From Thermoplasmata archaeon (GTDB lineage Archaea > Thermoplasmatota > Thermoplasmata > Lutacidiplasmatales > UBA184): 6,766 nucleotides of DNA. Where the stretch lies: contig JASHYY010000109.1 in assembly GCA_030042815.1 (NCBI GenBank), forward strand, positions 1 to 6,766. The letters run 5' to 3'. The position numbers were made by a program, and so were the translations under genes. The notes below the pieces were generated by a model. That model was not told the origin of the DNA. It saw only the letters and a program-made list of their open reading frames with translations, and searched no databases. This document shows, one piece after another, positions 1-5,224 of this stretch (position 1 is the first letter of the stretch; each line of letters begins with the position of its first letter).

Positions 1-1
1 C

Positions 2-673
2 TGGTTGGGAGCCTGGGCCTGGAAGGAGGTAAGCGCCCGGCTCGAGAAGGCGGGTCACTCGGCGCTTCCGGTGACCCTCACGGGAATGGGCGAGAGGGTC
101 CACCTGCTGACCCAGGAGGTGGGCATGACCACCGCGACCCAGGATGTCCTGAACGTGATCCGGTACCACGAGATCGACGAGTTCGTTCTGGTCGGACACA
201 GCTTTGCGGGCAAGGTCGCCGCTGCCGTGGCGGACCGTACGGAGGGCCGAGTTCGGAAGGTGATCTACCTGGACGCGATTCGTCCGGAACGGGTCCGGAC
301 TCCGCAGGCCGGCTTTGACCCAAGCGGAGAGTTCGGGCCGCTGCCTCCCGGGGGCCTCGGCCTTCCGCTCACCGAGGCGATCGTGGACCGCCTCGGTCCG
401 GACATGACGGGAGCGAGCCGTCGCCGGATGATGTCCCTGGCCACCCCGTGGCCCGTCAAACTCGCGGTCGACCCGATCACCCTCTCCGGACGGTATGATT
501 CCGTGGAGGAGGCGTACGTGTTCTGCCGACAGAGCGGAGACCCGGTGGACGAGATCGTCGCCGGGAAATGGGGCAAGTTGGAGGGCCCGCACACGATCCT
601 CGAGACGGGCCACTGGCCGATGCTCTCGAAGCCCGAGTCACTGGTCGAAGCTCTGGTGGCTCTGGGCGGGTAA
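2..673 (+). CDS. Alpha/beta-fold hydrolase, 5'-truncated by window edge
   Basis: This is the C-terminal part, about 223 residues, of an alpha/beta hydrolase of the EstC / hydroxynitrile-lyase-like group. Numbering from the TTG at 5, the nucleophile elbow is GHSFAG with Ser66 after the strand FVLV, followed by the family-typical strand and turn VIYLDAIRP (82-93). The catalytic His is His203 in TGHWPML near the C-terminus. A plausible acid is Asp179 in CRQSGDP. The frame is open to the window edge, and the first residues (WLGAWAWKEV) match the segment that normally follows the N-terminal HG oxyanion motif, so TTG at 5 is not the real start and probably only about 10-20 residues are missing. Residues 105-150 would form the lid. 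The substrate cannot be told; esterase or a related C-X hydrolase are likely. No signal peptide is visible. The gene converges on the operon across an untranslated gap and appears unrelated to it. Confidence 0.88.
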   Translation, partial: WLGAWAWKEVSARLEKAGHSALPVTLTGMGERVHLLTQEVGMTTATQDVLNVIRYHEIDEFVLVGHSFAGKVAAAVADRTEGRVRKVIYLDAIRPERVRTPQAGFDPSGEFGPLPPGGLGLPLTEAIVDRLGPDMTGASRRRMMSLATPWPVKLAVDPITLSGRYDSVEEAYVFCRQSGDPVDEIVAGKWGKLEGPHTILETGHWPMLSKPESLVEALVALGG

Positions 674-690
674 GGTTGGGCCGAGGGGGT

Positions 691-710
691 GGACGCGGCC
701 GACCGCGTCC
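691..710 (+). terminator. Perfect 8-bp hairpin after hydrolase gene, possible 3'-end structure
   Basis: GGACGCGG (691-698), loop CCGA, then CCGCGTCC (703-710) form a perfect 8-bp stem starting 18 nt after the hydrolase stop codon. A second perfect hairpin with stem GGGCCC follows at 714-731. No T-tract follows either, so this is not a textbook intrinsic terminator. It may be a transcript-protecting 3' stem or a pause site. In such GC-rich DNA chance stems are common. Confidence 0.35.
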
Positions 711-792
711 GGTGGGCCCCGAGTCGGGCCCCTCAAATCTGGAGCCGGCAGGCGCGCGCCCACGGCGCCGGACGAGCCGGTCCGGGCAGTGC

Positions 793-809
793 CTCGGGGC
801 TGTCCCGAG
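793..809. terminator. 6-bp hairpin in convergent gap
   Basis: CTCGGG (793-798), a 5-nt loop, and CCCGAG (804-809) form a perfect stem about 80 nt beyond the Fe-S protein stop codon on the minus strand. It lacks a T-tract on either strand. It could be a weak bidirectional 3'-end structure or chance. Confidence 0.2.
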
Positions 810-888
810 CCGGTGATCGTCGACCCGGGAACCGGATCGAGGACCTCGGGGGTCGGCGTTCGCCGGTCCGGGAGACGTCCGTCGCCGG

Positions 889-1602
889 CTATCCGATCAT
901 CAACCCTTCGATGCGGACCTGGAATCCTCGGGTGGTCCGCGTGAGGAAGTTGACGAGTCCGCTGTGGCGCCACTGCAGCATGCAGCGGCGAGGCAGGAAC
1001 CAGTAGCGCGCCCCGATGCGCAGCTCGGACCTCGCCTCGACGACCAGCCCTTCGTAGGCTTGGGCGGAGTAGTAGCCCATGTCCTTGAATCCCTCGGCCC
1101 GCGCCCGGAGCGGGCCGGTGACGCACCAGACGATGACCCCGGTCCGCGGGTCGACCGACATGACCACCCCGCAGTGCGTGATCGGGCAGCCGCAGGACAT
1201 CCCGAGCGGTCGGCCGATCAGCACGTCCCCCTTTCGGATGTCCAGCTCGCGCGTGAGCAGCGGGTTGTGCGGGAGGATCGTCTCCCGAGGGCCGGGCTCT
1301 TCGGGGAACGTCTGGAGCACGAAATCGTAGTCCCGGCCGAGGTGGTCCTTCCAGCCGCGGGGTTCGACCGCCACGGCGAACGCGCAACTGTCGCACGTTC
1401 CCGCACCGGCCGAGGACGAGGCAGGGGAGGGAGAGGGTACCGTCGGCGTGGCGGGACCCCTTTGGATGCACCGCTCGAGCATTGCGGGATCGGTCACGGC
1501 GGCGTCGGCGAGCTCGTCGCAGGTCCGATACCCGCACAGCCCGCAGTCGAGCCCCGGCAGTTCGGCTCGGAGGCGATGCGCCTCGGCTCCGGACGTCGCC
1601 AT
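889..1602 (-). CDS. Fe-S protein: CdhE/RnfB-type four-cysteine domain plus uncharacterised Cys-rich domain
   Basis: The protein is 237 residues from the ATG at 1602. Residues 15-46 form a four-cysteine Fe-S domain: LPGLDCGLCGYRTC then Cys45, giving Cys20-x2-Cys23-x4-Cys28-x16-Cys45. This spacing is that of the FeS domain (Pfam PF04060) of RnfB and the corrinoid Fe-S subunit CdhE/AcsC, where it binds one [4Fe-4S]. A Pro/Ser/Ala linker (50-68) leads to a second domain with CDSC (70-73), a CGCPITHC cluster (137-144), Cys160 and Cys207, which I do not recognise. No signal peptide or membrane segment is seen, so it is probably cytoplasmic. It is the last gene of the operon, 1 nt after the desulfurase stop, so it may receive sulfur from that enzyme. 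Role (inference): Fe-S carrier, scaffold or electron donor in cofactor assembly. An in-frame GTG at 1611 would add three residues, but the ribosome site favours the ATG. Confidence 0.85.
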   Translation of the reverse strand: MATSGAEAHRLRAELPGLDCGLCGYRTCDELADAAVTDPAMLERCIQRGPATPTVPSPSPASSSAGAGTCDSCAFAVAVEPRGWKDHLGRDYDFVLQTFPEEPGPRETILPHNPLLTRELDIRKGDVLIGRPLGMSCGCPITHCGVVMSVDPRTGVIVWCVTGPLRARAEGFKDMGYYSAQAYEGLVVEARSELRIGARYWFLPRRCMLQWRHSGLVNFLTRTTRGFQVRIEGLMIG

Positions 1603-1603
1603 C

Positions 1604-2794
1604 TTACGCACCCCCCGCCGCCAGCGGCTCGAGTCGGACGGAAGAGATGGACCGCAGGGACCCCAGGGCCGACCGGAGCTCGCCGAGGAAGTAGTCGACC
1701 TCGGGCTCGGTGTTGAACCGACCGAGCGTGACGCGGAGCGCCCCTCGGGCTTGGACCGGATCCCGCCCGATCGCCCGCAGCACGTGGGACGGCTGGTCTC
1801 CCTGATGCGACGAACACGCCGAGCCGGTCGCCACCGCGATCCCTCGCTCGTCCAGTCGGAGGAGCAGGGTGATGGCTTCGCCCTCGAGACCGAAGAACCC
1901 GAGGTTCACGTTCGTGGGAAGACGCTGGCGCCGGTGGCCGTTCAAATAGGCCCCCCAGGAAGAGCTGAGGACCGTGTCGAGGATCCGGTCGCGGAGCCGG
2001 GCAAGTCGGGGGATCTCCCCGGACCGCTCGGCCTCGCACAGCCGGGCCGCCTCGGCGAACCCCACGATCCCCGGCACGTTCTCGGTCGACGAGCGGAGAC
2101 CGAACTCGTGGCCGCCCCCGTGTTGCCAGGGCTCGATGTGAACGGAGTCACGGACGTAGAGCGCTCCGACGCCCTTCGGTCCGTAGACCTTGTGGGAGTT
2201 CAGGGTCACGAGGTCGAACCCGTCCTTCTCAACATGGATCGGAAGCTTCCCGAACGTCTGGCAGGCGTCGGTGTGGAACGGGACGTTCCGCTCCGCGCAG
2301 ATCCGGGCGAGCTCCCGCACGGGTTCGACCGTTCCGATCTCGTGGTTGGCGTGCATGACCGAGACGAGGATCGTGTCGTCCCGCAGGGCGGCGGCGAGGT
2401 CCGCGGGCCGCACGAGGCCCTCCGAGTCGACGTCGAGGTACGTCACCGTGAATCCTTGCTGCTCGAGCCAGGCGGCGGAGTTGAGCACGCAGTCGTGCTC
2501 GATCCGCGAGGTGACGATGTGTCGGCCCCGGTGGCGATGGGCGTAAGCGATCCCCTTCAGGGCGAGGTTGTTCGACTCCGTGCCCCCGGAGGTGAAAATG
2601 ACCTCCTCCGGCCGGCGCGCTCCGACGAGCCCGGCAATCCTCGCCCGGGCGGTCTCGATCGCCTCGCGCGCCTTCCGACCGGGGGAGTGGAGGCTCGAGG
2701 CGTTCGCGAACGTTTCGAGGAAGTAGGGGCGCATGGCCTCGAGCACGCGAGGGTCGACCGGGGTGGACGCGGCGTTGTCGAGATAGACGTTCAT
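1604..2794 (-). CDS. Cysteine desulfurase, NifS/IscS type
   Basis: A full-length 396-residue PLP enzyme that removes sulfur from L-cysteine as an enzyme-bound persulfide and gives alanine. It begins with the canonical YLDNAASTPVDP motif. Key residues visible are His100 (SRIEH, ring stacking on PLP), Asp176 and Gln179 (HTDACQT), the Schiff-base Lys202 (SHKVYGPKG), the persulfide-forming Cys327 (ATGSACSSH) and Arg354 (substrate carboxylate). The sequence around Cys327 and the overall length fit group I (NifS/IscS) rather than SufS. It sits 3 nt after the GTPase stop and 1 nt before the Fe-S protein gene, so it is very likely a dedicated sulfur donor for this operon rather than the housekeeping enzyme. 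No IscU, IscA or SufBC gene is present here. Confident in the enzyme class; the acceptor is inferred. Confidence 0.95.
   Translation of the reverse strand: MNVYLDNAASTPVDPRVLEAMRPYFLETFANASSLHSPGRKAREAIETARARIAGLVGARRPEEVIFTSGGTESNNLALKGIAYAHRHRGRHIVTSRIEHDCVLNSAAWLEQQGFTVTYLDVDSEGLVRPADLAAALRDDTILVSVMHANHEIGTVEPVRELARICAERNVPFHTDACQTFGKLPIHVEKDGFDLVTLNSHKVYGPKGVGALYVRDSVHIEPWQHGGGHEFGLRSSTENVPGIVGFAEAARLCEAERSGEIPRLARLRDRILDTVLSSSWGAYLNGHRRQRLPTNVNLGFFGLEGEAITLLLRLDERGIAVATGSACSSHQGDQPSHVLRAIGRDPVQARGALRVTLGRFNTEPEVDYFLGELRSALGSLRSISSVRLEPLAAGGA
1609..1616 (-). promoter_or_regulatory. Ribosome binding site that sets the Fe-S protein start
   Basis: On the minus strand GGGGGGTG (1616-1609) lies 6 nt before the ATG at 1602, inside the last codons of the desulfurase gene. 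The same 6-nt spacing is seen for the other two internal genes: GGGGGGAG before the desulfurase ATG and GGAGG before the GTPase ATG. This supports ATG 1602 over the GTG at 1611, which overlaps the motif itself. Confidence 0.6.
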
Positions 2795-2797
2795 CGT

Positions 2798-3496
2798 TCA
2801 CTCCCCCCGGTAGAACAGTTCCCCGTCGAGCTGCCGAACGACGCCGAAGTGCTGCTGCCAGCCGATCTCCTTCTTGCCCACGCAGATCGTGCACACCCCG
2901 ACCGGCGGGTTCCCGCGAAGCAGCAGGCGGGACGAAAGGTCCGGTCCCTGCTCCATGCGTCGCACGAGCCGGTCGATGTTGATGCCGTGGAGCGCGTCCG
3001 TCTCGATCACCGACGCCCGGGTCGCCGACATGACGTTCGCTCGGAACACCTCCCGTTCGGCCTGCGAGACGAGGTCGATCTTTGTCACGACCGCGACGTC
3101 GGCGAGCGAGAGGAGCGGTCCCATCTTTCTCGGGAGGTTCATCCCGCTCGTCGCCTCGATCACGGCGACGCCGAGCGAGTCCTCGATGTACGGCGAGCAC
3201 CGCAGGCAGAGGCCCGCGGTCTCGACCAAGAGGGTGTCCGCCCGTTCCTGGGCCGCCCACCGGACGGCGTCGCCCAGCACCATGACGTTGCAGTGGTCCG
3301 GGCAGAGCTCCCCGGAGTATACCTTCCGGGCGGGGATCCCGAACTTCGTGCGAAACTCCTCTTCCTCGTTCGTGAACTGAACGTCCGTTTTGAGGTACGC
3401 CAACCGGTGTCCGCCCGCCATCAGGCGGCGGGCCACCTGCTTCAGGACCGTCGTCTTGCCGCTGGTCGGCGGCCCGGCGCAGATGATCGCCTTCAT
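2798..3496 (-). CDS. HypB/UreG-like SIMIBI GTPase with extra cysteine pairs
   Basis: A 232-residue P-loop GTPase. The Walker A is GPPTSGKTT (8-16), the Walker B-type strand is TLLVETAG (88-95; compare HypB ENVGN), and the guanine-specifying motif is TKID (138-141). The stretch RKMGPLLSLADVAVVTKIDL closely resembles the equivalent part of UreG and HypB, GTPases that deliver nickel to urease and hydrogenase. Cys65-Pro-Asp-His-Cys69 lies where HypB has its metal-binding Cys-His and UreG its Cys-Pro-His. Cys97-x2-Cys100 follows Walker B as in HypB. An extra C-terminal segment (195-232) carries Cys202-x2-Cys205, not part of the usual fold. Start: ATG with GGAGG (3507-3503) 6 nt upstream; the ATG overlaps the ABC ATPase stop as ATGA, indicating translational coupling. 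Inferred role: GTP-dependent metal or metallocluster delivery. It is not HypB or UreG proper, since no hydrogenase or urease gene is present. G3E/CobW-like is the alternative family label. Confidence 0.85.
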   Translation of the reverse strand: MKAIICAGPPTSGKTTVLKQVARRLMAGGHRLAYLKTDVQFTNEEEEFRTKFGIPARKVYSGELCPDHCNVMVLGDAVRWAAQERADTLLVETAGLCLRCSPYIEDSLGVAVIEATSGMNLPRKMGPLLSLADVAVVTKIDLVSQAEREVFRANVMSATRASVIETDALHGINIDRLVRRMEQGPDLSSRLLLRGNPPVGVCTICVGKKEIGWQQHFGVVRQLDGELFYRGE

Positions 3497-4314
3497 CGGG
3501 CCCCTCCGCCGGCGAGGAGGACGTTGGTGAGCCGCTCACCCAGCGCCGAGTCGTCGAGCGGTTCGCCCGCCCGGATCTTGGCACGGTACTCGAGGATGAT
3601 GTCGTCGAGCCGGCTCAGGGCGTCCGCGACCTTGCGCTCCCGCACGTCCTTTGGGATCAGCTTCTGCATCGCGCCGCTGCGCATCACGACCCGAACGTCG
3701 GACAGGAGCGCAATCCGGGGATCGTGCGTCACGAAGACGAAGATCTTCCGGTACCGCCGCAGCAGGTCGAGCGCCCGCGTGCGGTGGATCCCCGCGTTCT
3801 CGATCTCGTCGAGCAGGATGATCGGGGAGTTCCCGATCACCACCGCGTCCGCGATAAGGAGCGCGCGCGTCTGGCCTCCCGAGAGCTCGGTCATCGCGCT
3901 CTCGAGGTCGATGGCCTCTCCCGTCAGTTCGTTCGCGAACCCGACCGTCTGCCCCACGAGCGACGCGACGTCCGCCCCCCGGCGAATCTCGGAGTGGATG
4001 CGCAGGAACTCGCGCACCGGGAGGTCCGATAGAAAGTTCGTATGTTGGGTGATGAGCGCGACCGGGTTGCGGCTCGGGTCGCCGATCGATTCCTCCGGGA
4101 CCGGGGCGCCGTTCACCAGCACCTGTCGTCCGGAGGGCGTGTTCGAATTCGCGAATCGTTCGATGTCGTTGATGAGCTCGGTCTTGCCCGACCCCGTGGG
4201 ACCGACGATGCTCGCCACCTCCCCCATCCGCAGATCGACCCGGGCGACCTGCTCGTCCTGTCCCTGGCGTCCCCGCCCTCCGAGAATCGACAGCGTGTCA
4301 ATCTCCAAGATCAT
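3493..4314 (-). CDS. Soluble ABC-type ATPase, no permease partner
   Basis: A 273-residue ABC ATPase from ATG 4314. Numbered from there: Walker A GPTGSGKT (38-45), Q-loop Gln90 (ITQHTNF), signature LSGGQ (144-148), Walker B IILLDE ending at Asp169-Glu170, and H-loop His197 (VTHD). All catalytic elements are intact. The D-loop after Walker B reads IENAG instead of the SALD-type sequence of importers. It is followed by a helical, charged C-terminal tail (about 218-273). There is no membrane segment, no permease or binding protein nearby, and no cysteine in the protein. From memory, a soluble ABC family with a DEIENAG motif occurs in anaerobes without assigned function; I could not check this. 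It heads the operon, so it probably powers a conformational or loading step rather than transport. An in-frame ATG at 4347 would add MRSHRTTFCGG; ATG 4314 gives the normal ABC N-terminus (MILEID), but its GGTGG sits only 1 nt away, so the start is uncertain. Confidence 0.85.
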   Translation of the reverse strand: MILEIDTLSILGGRGRQGQDEQVARVDLRMGEVASIVGPTGSGKTELINDIERFANSNTPSGRQVLVNGAPVPEESIGDPSRNPVALITQHTNFLSDLPVREFLRIHSEIRRGADVASLVGQTVGFANELTGEAIDLESAMTELSGGQTRALLIADAVVIGNSPIILLDEIENAGIHRTRALDLLRRYRKIFVFVTHDPRIALLSDVRVVMRSGAMQKLIPKDVRERKVADALSRLDDIILEYRAKIRAGEPLDDSALGERLTNVLLAGGGAR

Positions 4315-4396
4315 CCCACCGCAAAACGTGGTACGGTGCGAGCGCATATACGGCCAATTCTGTGAGCAGGATAGGATGATATCCGCCAGTTTTGCC

Positions 4397-4406
4397 TAAT
4401 TTAATC
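4397..4406 (-). promoter_or_regulatory. Candidate TATA box for the operon
   Basis: On the minus strand the sequence reads GATTAAATTA, an AT island in GC-rich surroundings that resembles an archaeal TATA box. Its centre is about 55 nt upstream of the ATG at 4347 and about 88 nt upstream of the ATG at 4314. Archaeal spacing would place transcription start near 4375. The motif is nearly symmetric, so it could equally serve the plus-strand acetyltransferase. A weaker alternative is the GTATATG at about 4345-4351, which would give an almost leaderless mRNA starting just before ATG 4314. No convincing bacterial -35/-10 pair was found. Confidence 0.35.
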
Positions 4407-4432
4407 GACAGTAGACGCATTTTGTCCCATTT

Positions 4433-4492
4433 CCGTTCCCTCCTTGGGCGACGGCCGGCGGCCATCGTTTCTTGTCCGTTCCGTCCTTGGGC
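4433..4492 (+). repeat. 17-bp direct repeat upstream of acetyltransferase gene
   Basis: CCGTTCCCTCCTTGGGC (4433-4449) recurs as CCGTTCCGTCCTTGGGC (4476-4492), 16 of 17 bases identical, offset by 43 bp or roughly four helical turns. The second copy ends 6 nt before the ATG at 4499. It may be a tandem operator for a regulator of one or both divergent genes, or a small duplication. Confidence 0.55.
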
Positions 4493-4498
4493 CGGGAC

Positions 4499-5224
4499 AT
4501 GACCTTCGACGCGAACCCGAAAGGCCGCCTAGTCCGGCTTCACCTGCCCTTGCAGACTCCCCGGTTGACCCTCCGGCTGCCCAGTCCCGCCGACGTTCCT
4601 GAACTGAAGCGGATGTTTCGGAATCCGCTGACCGCGCGGGCGGCCGGCGCTCCCCTCCACTCCGCGACGGAAATGGAGGATCCGGCGCGGATGGTACGTC
4701 GGACCCGGCGAGAGTTCCGGGAGGATGCGCATCTCTCCCTCTCCGTGGTTCTCACTTCGACCGGGTCGTGCATCGGGCGGGTCGGGCTCCGGGGTCTCGA
4801 CTGGAGGTGGAAGAAGGTCGAGAGTCTCGCGTACTGGCTCGACCCCCGATACTGGAACCAAGGACTCACGACCGAGGCGTGCTGGTTCGTCTGCCAGCTG
4901 GCCTTCGACCGACTGGGCATGCGACGGATCAGCTCCCAAGCCCTCGATCGGAACCTCGCCTCTCGGGCCGTGCTCTTTCGTCTCGGGTTCAAGGAGGAAG
5001 GGCGGGAGCGACAGTCGGTTTGCCTCCGGGGGAGGTGCATGGACATGGTCCTGTTCGGTCTTCTGGCCGAGGAGATCCGCTCTCGGCCGGAGGGGCCCGC
5101 CGCAGCGGGCTCCGTTCGGGTCCGGGGATTCCGAGGGGGGTCTACGCGAGGTTCATCTTCTTCAGTAGAACTGCGAACCGAGGGTCGCGCCGGAGCGGCT
5201 CAAGGTGCGGGTCGTTCCGGATGA
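4499..5224 (+). CDS. GNAT N-acetyltransferase, RimJ/RimL-like, with unusual C-terminal tail
   Basis: A 241-residue protein from ATG 4499. Residues 18-194 match the RimJ/RimL branch of GNAT enzymes, which transfer acetyl from acetyl-CoA to N-terminal amines, amino sugars or antibiotics. Visible are the entry motif QTPRLTLRLPSPADVPEL (19-36), the strand CIGRVGLRGLD, then LAYWLDPRYWNQGLTTEA (110-127), which holds the acetyl-CoA pyrophosphate loop, and the conserved DRNLASRAVLFRLGFKEEG (150-168) with Asn152. The fold ends about residue 194 (LFGLLAEEIRS). The last roughly 45 residues are Gly/Ser/Arg-rich and low complexity, and most of them are antisense to the end of the converging cyclase-TPR gene. 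A TTG at 4472 would add nine residues, but those codons lie within the upstream direct repeat, so ATG is preferred. The ribosome site is weak. Cytoplasmic; acceptor substrate unknown. Confidence 0.85.
   Translation: MTFDANPKGRLVRLHLPLQTPRLTLRLPSPADVPELKRMFRNPLTARAAGAPLHSATEMEDPARMVRRTRREFREDAHLSLSVVLTSTGSCIGRVGLRGLDWRWKKVESLAYWLDPRYWNQGLTTEACWFVCQLAFDRLGMRRISSQALDRNLASRAVLFRLGFKEEGRERQSVCLRGRCMDMVLFGLLAEEIRSRPEGPAAAGSVRVRGFRGGSTRGSSSSVELRTEGRAGAAQGAGRSG
5092..5113. terminator. Strong hairpin near convergent gene ends
   Basis: GGGGCCCGC (5092-5100), loop CGCA, and GCGGGCTCC (5105-5113) form a 9-bp stem with one G-T pair. It lies just after the codons ending the acetyltransferase fold and 29 nt beyond the cyclase-TPR stop codon on the minus strand. 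No T-tract follows on either strand. It is a reasonable candidate for the 3' end of the minus-strand transcript, possibly also slowing plus-strand transcription, but it is coding sequence for the acetyltransferase tail. Confidence 0.35.

Larger units (their letters stand above)
674..888. other. Convergent intergenic region with GC-rich hairpins, no gene seen
   Basis: This 215-nt gap separates the stop codon of the plus-strand hydrolase (TAA 671-673) from the stop codon of the minus-strand Fe-S protein gene (TAG 891-889). Frames that run through it are extensions or antisense of the neighbours with arginine- and glycine-rich, low-complexity translations. I see no tRNA T-loop or other RNA gene signature. 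It holds at least three perfect short inverted repeats, at 691-710, 714-731 and 793-809, consistent with 3' ends of two converging transcripts. Confidence 0.7.
4315..4498. other. Divergent intergenic promoter region
   Basis: This 184-nt gap separates the operon (minus) from the acetyltransferase (plus) and should hold promoters for both. It is clearly more AT-rich than the genes, mainly at 4341-4435. It contains a TATA-like element at 4397-4406 and a 17-bp direct repeat at 4433-4449 and 4476-4492. I see no riboswitch or attenuator. If the operon starts at the ATG 4347, the gap shortens by 33 nt. Confidence 0.7.

Noticed and set aside
674..888. A tRNA or small structured RNA gene in the spacer.
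   Set aside because: No T-loop consensus, no cloverleaf that closes, and no recognisable riboswitch or RNase P core; the hairpins are simple and short.
638..1537. A minus-strand frame of about 300 codons spanning the convergent spacer and the Fe-S protein gene.
   Set aside because: Arginine- and proline-rich translation without motifs; it is a shadow of the real Fe-S protein gene in another frame.
2798..3496. Genuine HypB or UreG, i.e. a hydrogenase or urease operon.
   Set aside because: None of the other hyp or ure genes or structural subunits is present, and the C-terminal Cys-containing segment is foreign to both proteins.
2229..3584. A minus-strand frame of about 450 codons overlapping desulfurase, GTPase and ATPase genes.
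   Set aside because: Out of frame with all three real genes and of arginine/glycine-rich composition; no fold is visible.
3493..4347. A metal or nutrient ABC transporter, suggested by the ATPase next to a metal-type GTPase.
   Set aside because: No permease, substrate-binding protein or any membrane segment is encoded in the operon, and the D-loop is atypical for transporters.
1448..4399. A plus-strand open frame of 983 codons running antisense through almost the whole operon.
   Set aside because: Its translation is charged, repetitive and matches no fold, while the minus strand encodes four recognisable enzymes with intact motifs over the same span. Long antisense open frames are expected in GC-rich coding DNA.
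4472..4498. TTG at 4472 as the start of the acetyltransferase.
   Set aside because: The nine extra codons coincide with the direct repeat, resemble nothing in the family, and ATG 4499 gives a normal N-terminus.
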